DNA of 64,000 nt from Erpobdella octoculata (GCA_963978895.1 OZ022239.1:33812042-33876041); one strand, 5' to 3'; positions 10,816 to 21,418 are shown, counted from the stretch's first letter. Notes: generated by a model not told the origin, from the sequence alone. A program made the numbers and translations.

Positions 10816-13539
10816 ATGAATACACCGATATCAATGGTGGCGGAGAAAAGCTCACGGATTGATTCTGAAAATGAATCGCAGGGAGAGGAGTCGCCACTAA
10901 GGCGTAACATAAGTTTTACAGGAATACAATACGAGAGAGATTTAGCGGAGAGGATAAGACAGGAGGAGCGTGAGGACCGCAAAGAAAGAGAGGAGCGTGA
11001 GGACCGCAAAGAAAAAGAAAGAGAGGAGCAGGAGCGTGCGATGCGTATAAAATTAGCTGAGATAGAGAAGGAAGTGAAGTTGGCGGAGTTACAATCACGG
11101 CACGCACGCGATGATGGTTATGGCATGTATAATAATTCCGAACGCGAGAACTATATTCGCAAGGTAAACATTGTTAAGGCAGGATTAATGCCATTCCCTA
11201 CGGAAAAGGTTGAGTTACCGGCGTTTTTTAAATATCTGGAGGACGAATGCCGTTGCCAAGGGATCGATATATCTGACCAAGGGGAAATGCTTAAAGGCAT
11301 CATGGCGGCGCGAGCGGATAATTTATTATATCGTATACCCGTAGAACAGCGGTATAATTACCATTTCCTAAAACAAGCGATTCTTCGGGAATATGGTATT
11401 CATCCTGCCACACTTAAGAACGCCTTCGATAACGCGCAGCGCATGCGCGACGAATCATTTACAACGTTTGCCACCAGAATACACAACCTCTGCACATATT
11501 ATTTAGATAGCTGTGGTGCAGATGGCATTTACGACCGAGTAGTAAGCATCTTATGTGCCGATAAGATCAAGCAAATACTTCCCCGGGACTGTTTAAATTA
11601 TGTCATTGATCGTCCAGGTGAAGTCGATAATTGCCACAAGCAGGTTGCTGAGCACGCAGACAACTATGTTCTGCTACATAAAGACATATTACATAACACA
11701 GCATCCAAAATTCATTCTCGGTCTAGGGACGAAGAGGAATCGACTGGCCTACAACGGGATAGACCACCTGTAGCTCCCCTGACTTATGCACGGCCTATTC
11801 CTCAACCCTCGAAAACTAGCGCAAGCGGTAACATTCGAAAGTGCTACAACTGTGGTAAACTAGGTCACGAGGCACGCGAGTGTCGAGGAACTAAGGTGTG
11901 TACTAATTGCCAGGAAGTGGGTCATGCAAGTCAGCTCTGCCCACGCAACCCCACTAGAGCTAATATATGTCACGTAGATACTCTAGGAGTAGATAATGAG
12001 GCGTTCGAAAGTTATTTCCTTAATGTAAGGATCGGTGATGTTGCACCAGTGAGAGCCCTCAACGACAGTGGAGCTAACCGTTGCTGTATAAGGGCCAGTT
12101 TGGTTGATATTCATCAATGCCCCATACAACGTCAAGGCGTGTTGTGGGGAGCGATAGTGGGTATCGAGCAACCGGTTACTTTGGTCGAACTTACTATAAG
12201 GCCTTATTTATCTGATGACCAATATGTTAGCGTAGCCCCGACAATTAAAGAGTGGTTTGCAGTGGTAGATAACCTCCGGGAGGAAGCCCTCTTAACTCCT
12301 AGCGTAGTCAAAAGAATCCAAGCGTTGAAATCCTACGAAATGGTTACAGCTAGCGCAGCAACCATAGTTATAGAAAAGGACGGCGGCACATCGCCAACAG
12401 ATGTTGAAATAGTAAGGCCAGCCAATACGAATGGAACGATTCAGGACCTCAAGCCGATGCAGAGCAGCCGGATCTCAGCATATCAAATTCACTTACACCA
12501 GGCACCAAATATCCAGCCCAGAGTTGATCAAGAAACTTTGATCATAAATGAAATACAAAGACAGCTGACGAATGAAGAAAGTAAAATACAGGACAGGTCA
12601 CATTTACCTCATCATCCTCCTTCCTCTACTACTTCACCGTCATTGTCACAACCATTTTCCGGGCTTCCTTCATCTGCATCTCAATTTCAAGAGTCGACCA
12701 ATCAATTTAATCTCGATCTTCAACAAATCGAATTTTCTCCTGTGATAAAAAACAAATTAGAAGACACTGAAGCTCTTGATGGTTTTCGTTCAAACAGTCC
12801 TTCGCAGGGTGCCAGACATTCTCCGCGAAACAAGTTTAGAGTTCACTCAAAGACAAACTCCGATTTCGACAGCAGCAACAGCGATCGAACTATTCCTGTT
12901 TCGTTATACCACGTTTTGAATTCAAATGCGGCAAACAACTATCTAACAGTTCACGCACACATGTTACAGCAGATCTTGATTGAAGATGGCCGTTCTAATC
13001 GATGCAAAAGACGAGCAGCCTCTTGTTCAGTGCCATATCTTACGGCCTCCGTTCGGTTAGGTAACAAAAAACTCCTCGTAGAATCCGTCACTCTTTACAC
13101 AATTGACTACCAACGAGAGTTTAGTTTGGCTGTCGATGCAAGCACGGTAGCCGTGGGATGCTGCCTCTTCCAGTGGAACGCGAACCGAGAGGAACAACCC
13201 ATCGCCTTTGCCAGTGCTAAACTCAGTGACACACAACAAAGGTGGGCAACCATCGAAAGAGAAGCCTATGCTGTGGTGTGGGCGCTCCAAAAGTTCAAAG
13301 GGTGGTTACTGCTTTTACAGGTCACGGTCTTCTCCGACCATAATCCCCTTACGTTTCTAACGGAAGTATCGACAAAAAGTTCAAAACTCACAAGATGGGC
13401 CCTGGCACTTCAAGAGTTTGATCTTCAGTTCAAGTACCGGGCGGGACGAACCAACATTCCTGCCGATTTCATGTCACGGTCCATAGAAGACGACGGCGCT
13501 GAGGTTCCCTCCACAACGATCAAGAAAACTATACAATAA
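10816..13539 (+). CDS. Gag-protease-RNase H polyprotein of LTR element 1 (907 aa)
   Basis: Order of parts: a charged Arg/Glu-rich coiled-coil-like N-terminus (residues ~35-100); a capsid-like region (~110-300); two CCHC zinc knuckles starting near residues 343 (CYNCGKLGHEARECRG) and 362 (CTNCQEVGHASQLCPR); a retroviral-type aspartic protease with LNDSGANRCC (Asp 417); about 200 residues of Ser/Pro/Gln-rich sequence of unknown origin; then an RNase H domain from ~770 with FSLAVDAS (Asp 774), ATIEREAYAVVWAL and VFSDHNPL supplying acidic catalytic residues; the frame ends after a FMSRS motif. The RT palm/fingers (no YxDD) and integrase are missing without breaking the frame. The start is the first ATG after the leader. 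Confidence 0.9.
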   Translation: MNTPISMVAEKSSRIDSENESQGEESPLRRNISFTGIQYERDLAERIRQEEREDRKEREEREDRKEKEREEQERAMRIKLAEIEKEVKLAELQSRHARDDGYGMYNNSERENYIRKVNIVKAGLMPFPTEKVELPAFFKYLEDECRCQGIDISDQGEMLKGIMAARADNLLYRIPVEQRYNYHFLKQAILREYGIHPATLKNAFDNAQRMRDESFTTFATRIHNLCTYYLDSCGADGIYDRVVSILCADKIKQILPRDCLNYVIDRPGEVDNCHKQVAEHADNYVLLHKDILHNTASKIHSRSRDEEESTGLQRDRPPVAPLTYARPIPQPSKTSASGNIRKCYNCGKLGHEARECRGTKVCTNCQEVGHASQLCPRNPTRANICHVDTLGVDNEAFESYFLNVRIGDVAPVRALNDSGANRCCIRASLVDIHQCPIQRQGVLWGAIVGIEQPVTLVELTIRPYLSDDQYVSVAPTIKEWFAVVDNLREEALLTPSVVKRIQALKSYEMVTASAATIVIEKDGGTSPTDVEIVRPANTNGTIQDLKPMQSSRISAYQIHLHQAPNIQPRVDQETLIINEIQRQLTNEESKIQDRSHLPHHPPSSTTSPSLSQPFSGLPSSASQFQESTNQFNLDLQQIEFSPVIKNKLEDTEALDGFRSNSPSQGARHSPRNKFRVHSKTNSDFDSSNSDRTIPVSLYHVLNSNAANNYLTVHAHMLQQILIEDGRSNRCKRRAASCSVPYLTASVRLGNKKLLVESVTLYTIDYQREFSLAVDASTVAVGCCLFQWNANREEQPIAFASAKLSDTQQRWATIEREAYAVVWALQKFKGWLLLLQVTVFSDHNPLTFLTEVSTKSSKLTRWALALQEFDLQFKYRAGRTNIPADFMSRSIEDDGAEVPSTTIKKTIQ

Positions 13540-13606
13540 TGTAACGTGAGTTACGGGTGTTGATAACATTGCATTCCACCCTTACACCCTTAACTACACT
13601 CTTTTT

Positions 13607-13617
13607 GGGTAGGGAGG
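13607..13617 (+). promoter_or_regulatory. Polypurine tract of element 1
   Basis: gggtagggagg immediately precedes the 3' LTR, the usual site of plus-strand priming. Confidence 0.85.
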
Positions 13618-14181
13618 TGTAACGGTTGTTACTAATTCGTAAATAATTATTTTTATTTTTTTTTATTATTTATTTTTTTATCTGGGGTATTAAATTAAAT
13701 ATCTATTATTTTATCTTTTATTTCTATGCTATGTGACGATAGGACGGATTTGTTTTAAAAAGAGGATTATTTGAGTTTCGGTGTGCTTCGTGCTGATAAA
13801 TTGTAGCTGTGTGCTTCGTGCTTTGCTTCGTGCTGATAAATTGTAGCTGGGTGCTTCGTGCTTTGCTTCGTGCTGATAAATTGTAGCTGTGTGCTTCGTG
13901 CTTTGCCTCGTGCTAATAAATTGTTGCTGTGTGCTTAGTGCTTTTGCTTCGTGCTAATAAATTGTTGCTGTGTGCTTAGTGCTTTGCTTTGTGCTATTAA
14001 ATTATTGTTTCGTGCTTCGTGCCTGACTTTGTGCTAAGTTATTAATTTGATTTCTCTGTGTGTTGTACCTTGGGAGCTGATAAAGTTTGTGGGTACCTCA
14101 GAACTTGTGGTGTCTAAATAAATAAGAACCTGAACGCCGGCTCCTGTTGAAGATTTTCCTCATCGGACAACCGACGTTACA
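13618..14181 (+). repeat. 3' LTR of element 1
   Basis: 564 bp. Identical by eye to the 5' LTR apart from the 12-bp indel in the tandem repeats. Followed by target duplication acatg. Confidence 0.95.
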
Positions 14182-14186
14182 ACATG

Positions 14187-14519
14187 AATTAATATAAATA
14201 TATAGAATTATGAAATCAGAAGAAGGAGTAATACGTTAGTTAGTTATAATTTATAATTAATATAACAATAAATATATAAATCATTATCATATGACGCAGA
14301 AACCCATTAGGCAGTATACTGATCGATCTCCGTTTATACAGAGAAAAGTGTCAATAAGGAGAGACTTTATTTTAATTTATAAATCACGTCTAATTAATAG
14401 TAATTGATAATAAAGCGTGATTATAAAATAAGAAAACGCGGGAACCTCTGTTGCCGCGCTAGAGAAGAATATAGGTCGCTACTGTTCTAGAAAAGGCGGT
14501 GACGTTAAGAAGTGTAAAT
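14187..14519. other. Spacer between LTR element 1 and a hAT MITE
   Basis: AT-rich first half, then a more balanced stretch (14420-14515). No gene or repeat recognised. Confidence 0.4.
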
Positions 14520-14527
14520 GATTTTGA

Positions 14528-15283
14528 TAGTGATGGGCACCAACTACTTCAATTGTAGTTACAACTACATGCCAACTACCTCATGACAGAAGTAGTTATA
14601 ACTACATGTTAACTACTTTAGAAGAGAGGTAGTTATAACTAGTTTGTTAACTACTACTAAAGTAGTTAACTACTTTCCAACTACTTTTTAACTACTCGTA
14701 TATTTATAAAACATGTACTGTAAGATATAAAAACACAACAACAAAAAATAAATTTGCATTTAATAATTTTTTTTAAAGAATAATAATGATTGTTAACTAA
14801 ATATAATAAAAACAAAGTATTTTTAAGCAAATTTTAGAAAAACAAAGTGTTTATTGATACATAAAGGTTGAATGACAAAGTTCAAAATTTGTTAAAACTG
14901 GAACGGCTTTTCAGAAAAACCATACGGTCAAATAAAGTGTCACTCATTTTGCACCTTCGAGGTGTCAAAATCATACCAGCCATGCTTGGAAGAGTAGAAT
15001 TGGCTTTTATGAAAGCTCATTCTACAAATGGATAATCCTTCAGTGATTGAACATTCGATGCTTTAGATTATATTTTTAAATTATCTGGCTTTTTAATAAT
15101 TTTGTTACAGCGCTAAGTCAAAGTAGTTAGACTAGTTATAACTACCAAACTAGATCATAAAAGTAGTTATAACTACATGGCAACTACTCAAAAACAAAAG
15201 TAGTTATAACTACCATGTAACTACTATAAATGTAGTTATAACTACAGTAGTTACAACTACAGTAGTTAAAGTGCCCATCACTG
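14528..15283. mobile_element. hAT-type MITE with AGTAGTTATAACTAC subterminal repeats
   Basis: 756 bp with terminal inverted repeats: left tagtgatgggcac, right reverse complement cagtgatgggcac. A perfect 8-bp target duplication gattttga (14520-14527 and 15284-15291) identifies a hAT-superfamily insertion. About 150-200 bp at each end consist of many copies of the near-palindrome agtagttataactac in both orientations, probably transposase-binding repeats. The middle is AT-rich with no transposase ORF. Confidence 0.92.
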
Positions 15284-15331
15284 GATTTTGAAGAGAATGT
15301 TTCAGAGTGTTCGTTTTGTTGCACGCTTTCA

Positions 15332-15447
15332 AACCAGATAAAAAAGTTGGAAAATTGCAGGTATGTTACAGTTTTAAATGTTAGTTTGATTCCAGAAAGT
15401 TTTAAGCTTGGCGTCTACTGGCTAGACATTCAATCAATAATTCAATA
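15332..15447 (+). repeat. Second copy of the 116-bp direct repeat
   Basis: Matches 9889-10004 with two mismatches. The pair brackets LTR element 1 and the hAT MITE, about 5.4 kb apart. Confidence 0.9.
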
Positions 15448-17182
15448 TTTAACTTAAAAATAAGACAATGTTATTTGAAATATTCATAACATGATCATGT
15501 CATGCTCAAGCGAATTGCTCCACACAATCTACAAGTAGCAGTGGCGCAGCCATGGGGGCACGTCCCCCAAAAACTTGTCAAAGTTGATTTTGAAGTGACA
15601 AGCGTGCCCATGTATTTGGGGTGTTTTTCAACTTTCCTCGATGTATATTCTCTAATATTTTGTGCACTCTGCACATCTCCATTGTTATGTAACTTCTTTT
15701 GCGTTTATGCGACACAAAAAGTTTAGTTAAAAATGTTAATATGTACACTTTAATATTATTTTTAACCCCTCAAATCAAGGTCCGGTTCATGCAACACTCT
15801 AGTGTGGCTAGCCCTAAGCAATCCAGTCTGAGGTCTCCTTCCAAACAAAGGTTCTATCTGGCAAAGGATAAACATTTTATTGAATGCAAACAAAAACTAA
15901 AATGTCAAAGCTGTTCAGACAGACAGACAGAATATTAATTGTTATGCAATAGAGAACAAAATACAAAACCGACAAGAAGTATACATTATACATCACCCAA
16001 GAAAAAAATAATCTTTTTCGTAATCAATCAATCACAAAAATTTCATGGCGCCTTTTACAGAAGCACAAAAGACGCTTTGAGACAAAGCAGAAGCAGCATT
16101 AAAGATGTACGTGTTTGACCAAAATAAAATGCAAAGAACTGGGCAAATGGACATACAGACACGTAAAATTATATTCTTACAAAATAAATAAATAAAACCA
16201 TTAAAATACATAATTCTTCCAAGAATAATGTTTATTGACCTCAATGATAAGACACAAAGGGCTGATGCTTAAACATTATCATCAAAAATACAAGAAAATA
16301 ATTTCAAAACTTGAAAAAAGTAGGTTGAAATACATCATGAATGCTAAGAAGCACATACAGACCAGCCTTTGAAAAAAGGCACAACACTTACAAAATATCA
16401 ATTACTATGCCTATCATCTTCATTCCCAGCAAGAACAAATTCGATCACAGACTATAATTTGCTTCATAACTGTCTTGATTCTGATAAATAACATAAAAAA
16501 AACGAACTATGATTTCTTTCACATGCATACAACACTGAAAAAAACAACTTTGAAACAGATCCTCATGGGAGAAATTGACTATATGAAGATACAAACCAAA
16601 ATAAAATGCTTATTAGTAGTTAACTGGTTCGTGCATCAGAATCACATGAATTTGATTATTGTTGCAGTGGGTGCTTTAGCAATTCGTTGAGGAAATGGCA
16701 CATCCCTCCATCCCTAGTTTGGATAACATTGTGGCAGACGGTGGCGACCGACATTCTAGCTTCAGACACACAGGTGGGCAACAAATGAAATTGTGCTACT
16801 TCATGTACGAGCTGTTCCTGGAGCTTCTGGCTTACTTCCGAGCACGAAGCAGCATTTTAATGACACTGTACAAATTCACCTACACCTCTCATAGAGCATA
16901 AAGAAATAATATGTCTACTCGCTAGAGGTTCGATGTTGTCAACTTGTTACCCTCGACTTAAACGATGATGATGCCAGGACGAGATGGAACATTCGACGGC
17001 ATCGCGAAGACTGAGTCGGCAGAAATAATGGAATGCCGAACATTACAAATAGAGACATAGAGACCGATAGCCTATCACAAGGAAAATCAAATCAAAGGTC
17101 ACTTCTTATATGCTACAATATTTGTTAAATATACATAAAATAAATGACATCAACCAAGAAAACTTGAATAGCTTAAACGAAG
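15448..17182. other. No gene confirmed; probable Ig-B 3' UTR and an unassigned non-AT-rich patch
   Basis: This lies downstream of minus-strand Ig-B. Minus-strand AATAAA signals occur near 16220 and 15880. A patch at 16690-16900 has balanced composition: plus strand, an ATG at 16695 followed by 26 codons to a good donor (acacag/gtgggc); minus strand, a ~65-codon open frame. Neither resembles a family I know. Confidence 0.35.
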
Positions 17183-18007
17183 CTACTCAATGCATCTCTT
17201 CGAGATCAACTGAGGGTCTTTAAATATATTGAGGATACAACTTGAAGAGATGGATACTAGGAGAAGGGTAAGAATAACCCACGAGGTTGTAGGAGTTCCA
17301 CTATCTGTAACACAAGGATAAATAAAAAATTATAATTATGCATTTGCATAAAAAAACAGCATATGCCAAAATGCACATATCCCATAAGTAGCCGTTTGAT
17401 TTGTAATTCATAACTTTATTTTTTTAATCTTTTTTTGAGTGGGTATGTGATGTTTTGAAGTCTATTTCGATGGAAGGTCACTTTTTACATCTAAATTACA
17501 ATACATGTGACAAGCTGGGTAGCAACACACAGAAATATGAAGAAGAAAAAACTTATGTCAAGTTTAATATCTTTATAATGAAAAAAAGAAAAATAACTTA
17601 CTTGGCACTATAAAAGTTTCGTAAGCCTCAAAACTTTGTGAGGTGATTGAGACAGTTGGGAGCTTGAAAATGCATTTGTAGTGACCTGATGATATAGAAA
17701 ACCATGTTAAGGTTATGATATATAAAGAAGAAATTTCAGAGTGGTTAATAAACTTGAATACAGGTTTTCTGGTTTGAATCCCATCATAGTCATGGTTACC
17801 TTTCTTGAATTTAATATGAAACAAGTAAATTAAAAACGAATTTTTAAAACCCAATGCTTTTATATCTAATTAAAACACAAATTTTGCAATCAATTTTTTC
17901 TTATATTACTCTTCACAATTCCCTTGGCAAACTTCCAGAGACCACATCATGTTAAATAAACAACTTAGCTAGCTTCCCATGAGACAAATTTTATTCAATT
18001 TGCGGTT

Positions 18008-18041
<34 letters not shown>

Positions 18042-21000
18042 AACATTTATTGAGCACGAAAGAAAACAACAGTGAAGTTATAAATAAGGAAAAAAAATCA
18101 AGTGCTCAAAAGGTTCATCCAAAGGGAATTACTTCCCGCTAACTGGACGACCTATAAACGAAAATTTAGATACGAACCGAGACAGAGAAATAAAAGTTAA
18201 CATAAGTGTATAGGAGTAAACATAAGTATATATAAGTTAACATATCTGTATCGAAGTTAACATAAGTATATAGATATTGAAATTATGAATCTAGCTGTAA
18301 TATGTAAGATTTCAACGATTTTTTAAATAGACTTTTTTTTTTGTAGACTGTTTAATTAAAATTAACTAAATTAATTGACTTATTGTAAAACTAATAATTG
18401 AATATTGCATTGTCTTCTATTTTGAGCATGTATGCAAAATTTGAAAAAAATCTATCATCAGGAAGTGACTCAAAAATTGAATTACAAGAATTGAAACAGA
18501 CAGAGAAACAGAAAAACAGAGACGACGACTCTGGCGAATGAATTAAAAAAAAACAGACAAACAGACGCGACGAGTTAATAAAAGCATTGTAGAAAAAAAA
18601 AGACATTAAAGTGCTAATAATTTCAAATAAAGCTCAGCAGCTCCATAAACAGCTTGCGCATAAAAGATTACGCAGCTGTTGCCCAAGTAAAAACTCTGGC
18701 TTTGTCTTAGATAGTTTCAGTCTGTGTCGAGATCATGGTAGTTTGGGGCTGGAGTTTGTAGAATACAAATAAATAGAGCCACCACGCATCCTGCTGTCTG
18801 TGCTGCAACAGGCAAATAAAGAAAAGTATTTTGGATAAAACTTGGCTCAAAAACCCAAATTAGAGATTGATTAAGATTTGGTGATCAATATAGAAAAAAT
18901 GTCTAGCTATAGGTTAGTGTAGAAAAATAAGCATTTAGAAATTATTGAAGAAATAAACATGTCACACAAATAACTAATAAAACAGGAATTGTAACATACC
19001 AGCTACAGAAGTTTTGAGCGATATACAGAAATCATCGAGCGAACAATGACGCAGAGGTTGAGAGTAGCCTTCTTGACCGTTCGGTAAAACCCACCAGGAA
19101 TCGGTTGACGGTTTGTTGTGCGGAATGCCGTCCAAGCGACATTCCAGTAGGAATAAACCCGGTTCTATTTCTTTGTTTGTTGTTTTCACTGAATAAAAAA
19201 AAACAAATTACTACAACTCCTACTGCAAAAAACAAATTACTACAACTTTTACTGTAGAAAACAAAGTACTTCAGTAATATAGAACTGACTCATATCAATC
19301 TATTGTGAACTGGCATTTATTACAATTATGGCATTAGAGTCATAGCAACAGAAACCTCCATGATTTTTCAAAGGACAAATAATTTTATACAGTTGCCAAA
19401 TGCAAAAAAGATTTGTATGTAATCAAACAAAAAGATTTTCAACAGTGAAATAACCAAAAACAAATGCAAAAATCTAACTTTCGATTACGTGGAAGTCGAC
19501 TGTATACTTCCCGATTGCGTTTTTGCAGATATACGAATGTTGTCCCAATTCCTTGAAGATGAAAATCTCAAGAGTACTTTTTGCAACATTTTTATGTTTG
19601 TAACTGTAACAAAGAAAAACCATAAAGTTAGAATCAATGGTACAACAAATCTGATAGCTACGAAATAGGTCCTTGCAATTGCTCTTTCTACCACTAAAGG
19701 GCTGCCCAATTTCCATTTGCATGCAAATACAGGCCCACTCACAGAAATTCAAAATTTCTCGATTGTCTTAAATTTTTAATAGCAAGTCACATGTCGTCAC
19801 GCTCAATGTAAAAACAAGTAAAGGAAAAAAACGAGTTCTTCAACACATCCTTTTATGAGAAAGGAAAGATGTATAGGGCATTTGTTCAAAGTGTCCTTGT
19901 TTATGGCACTGAAACATGGTCTATGAAGGTGGAGAATCTAAGAAGTTTAGAAAGGGCAGAGCGTATGATGGTTAGATGGATGTGTGGTGTTTCGTTGAAT
20001 GATCGTGCACGTAGTGTGGATTTGTATAGCCTTCTGAATGTTCCTAGTGTGGCTGATGTGGTGAGGCGTGGAAGAGTAAGGTGGTTTGGACATTTGGAGC
20101 GTAAAAGTGCAAATGATTGGGTTTCGGCATGTAGAGATGTGGATGTTGTAGGAGTGAAAAGTAAAGGTAGAAGTAGGAAGACTTGGAGGGAATGTGTGAA
20201 GAAAGATATGGATGAGCTCGGCCTAAAGCGGCAGTCTGCCCTGGATCGTGAGTTGTGGAGGAGCCTGATATGGAAAAAACGTCCAAGCCTAGCGTGGAAT
20301 AGGGACGTTTCAAAAATAAATGATGATGATGATGAAACTTTTATTTCAAATACACTCGATTTAGAAATTAAGTTTTACGGTTGTTTTTCAATTGAATCAT
20401 GTAATGTCTTCCAATATAAAGCTATGCTGAAAATTTCAGCTTCCCAGCTAGTCAAAAAGCTGGTTAAACTTTACTTGCAAGATTTGCGTACAGAGAGAGG
20501 CACCCACAAACAAACAGAGATTGCAAGTTGAATAAAAGTATGTAGTAATGGACTCCAATAATCTTGAGATGGCCTACTGAGAGCTTAATTCAGTGCCTGT
20601 CAACACGCTGAATTTTTGCTTATTGTTCCACCCGAGATGAACCACCATCTCCAAAGTAAATCTCCCTTCAATATACATCTTCTGAAAAAGCAGTGAAGCA
20701 ACAAAATTATTATTCAACCTTTTGGTTGCTTCATTAGAAATGTTCAATAAATCTTCAATCTTATTTACCACCGCATTGTAGAGTATCAGAATACAAGCAA
20801 TGAGAATTTTTAGTAAAAATGAATATAAAACAAATAAACATCTAAGTAACTATTAGGAACTTGATGAATCTCTCATTGTAAAACTTACATGATATTGGTG
20901 ACGTGGCATTCTCTATCCCGAGGCCTTATTTCATTTTCTGAACTATCATACCACTGTATGTCAGAGAATCCGAGGCCGCAGCAAGCAAGAGATAGATTTT

Positions 21001-21045
21001 GACCCTTGAGAAGTAAATAAGGATTTTCATCAATGGGGTGGATAG
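17183..21045 (-). CDS. Ig-B: paralogue of Ig-A, two-Ig-domain membrane protein (signal exon not resolved)
   Basis: Minus-strand exons 20889-21045, 19479-19603, 19000-19188, 17602-17685 and 17183-17304 (stop) keep one frame with the same phases as Ig-A. The second has exactly the same length (125 nt) as its Ig-A counterpart. Ig domain 1 shows LSLACCGLGFSDIQWYDSS then LEIFIFKELGQHSYIC. Ig domain 2 shows LFLLECRLDGIPHNKPSTDS, WWVLPNG and VAGHYKCIF. The last exon encodes SWVILTLLLVSISSSCIL, a membrane helix, and a tail ending KRCIE. The CC at the first Ig cysteine and the ELG.. .Y.C pattern are shared with Ig-A. The signal-peptide exon is missing; a hydrophobic frame at 21591-21723 could serve but has a poor donor. 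An RTE-like LINE fragment sits in the intron before 19603. Function is unknown, inferred cell-surface recognition or adhesion. Confidence 0.83.
17821..18589 (+). repeat. Dispersed repeat family 'acaagtaaa', long copy
   Basis: Starts acaagtaaattaaaaacg, ends gttaataaaagcattg. Shares its first half with the inverted copy at 38110-38310 and its second half with 5334-5521. Contains a ~32-base T run at about 18009-18040. It lies in the intron between the Ig2a and Ig2b exons of Ig-B. Confidence 0.8.
18717..18802 (-). CDS. Candidate alternative terminal exon of Ig-B
   Basis: A minus-strand acceptor (ctgttgcag) is followed in the right phase to join the 19000-19188 exon by GCVVALFICILQ, then a short tail NYHDLDTD and a stop. 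It would truncate Ig domain 2 before its second cysteine and give a shorter product. No equivalent is seen in Ig-A, where the matching intron is only ~120 bp. It may be chance. Confidence 0.3.
19863..20337 (+). pseudogene. 5'-truncated RTE-like LINE, C-terminal RT remnant and 3' tail
   Basis: The frame from 19869 reads the C-terminal part of a LINE ORF: VYGTETWSMKVENLRSLERA, RRGRVRWFGHLERK and GRSRKTWRECVKKDMDELGL, patterns typical of RTE-type proteins downstream of the RT. It lacks the endonuclease and RT core. The 3' end runs into (GAT)n at 20320-20337, the short tandem tail usual for RTE elements. It is embedded in a dispersed repeat whose uninterrupted relative is at 63858-64000: caagtaaaggaaaaa lies on its left and ttcaaatacactcgattta on its right. 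Confidence 0.82.
20338..20545 (+). repeat. 3' part of a dispersed repeat split by the RTE fragment
   Basis: ttcaaatacactcgattta and tcaattgaatcatgtaat match 63896-63980. The end (acaaacagagattgc..aataaaagtat) resembles the 3' ends of the 'acaagtaaa' family. Confidence 0.6.
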
Positions 21046-21418
21046 CTGAAATGATAAAGTTTTAGAATAAATATCTGAGATATTACTATTAATACTTAAT
21101 GGAATTCACAACTGGCTATATCAATCGCTTTCTTAAAACTTTGAATTAAGATAACATAGACATAAACATTTTCTTCATGACAAAAAATAGTAAACTACAC
21201 ATTAAATTTAAATCAAAACAAATATAATTTGCAGTTAGTTATAGCACAATAATTCAAGCACAAATTCCAAGATAATTAATTTTAATTAATTACTGCATTA
21301 CCAAGACCTACAACTTTAAAAATCACCTATACATTTGTTGAACCTTAAAGTTAAACGCAGTTTATTATATACATTATGATTTAGGTGGAGATTAGCGTCA
21401 TAAATTATTTCCGGTGTT

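Larger units (their letters stand above)
10043..14181 (+). mobile_element. LTR retrotransposon 1 (Ty3/Gypsy-type), RT- and integrase-less, very recent
   Basis: A complete insertion: LTRs at 10043-10618 and 13618-14181, both TGTAAC...GTTACA, flanked by the 5-bp duplication acatg (10038-10042, 14182-14186). I see no base substitutions between the LTRs; they differ by one 12-bp indel in their internal tandem repeats. Primer-binding site, polypurine tract and one ORF are all present. The internal region is only ~3.0 kb because the reverse-transcriptase core and integrase are absent. The element cannot be autonomous as it stands, yet its LTR identity implies recent transposition, so helper enzymes from a related element are inferred. 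Confidence 0.93.

Noticed and set aside
16695..16901. Small protein-coding gene
   Set aside because: 68 codons, no family resemblance, and it lies where the Ig-B 3' UTR may be. Kept only as an unassigned patch.
19869..20531. Host protein gene of 220 codons
   Set aside because: The sequence is the C-terminal part of an RTE-type LINE followed by (GAT)n. The last ~65 codons read through into a neighbouring repeat.
20574..20696. Extra Ig-B exon on the minus strand (acceptor-like cttttttcag, donor-like gtaggc)
   Set aside because: The exons on either side already join in phase exactly as in Ig-A, and the translation lacks Ig features.
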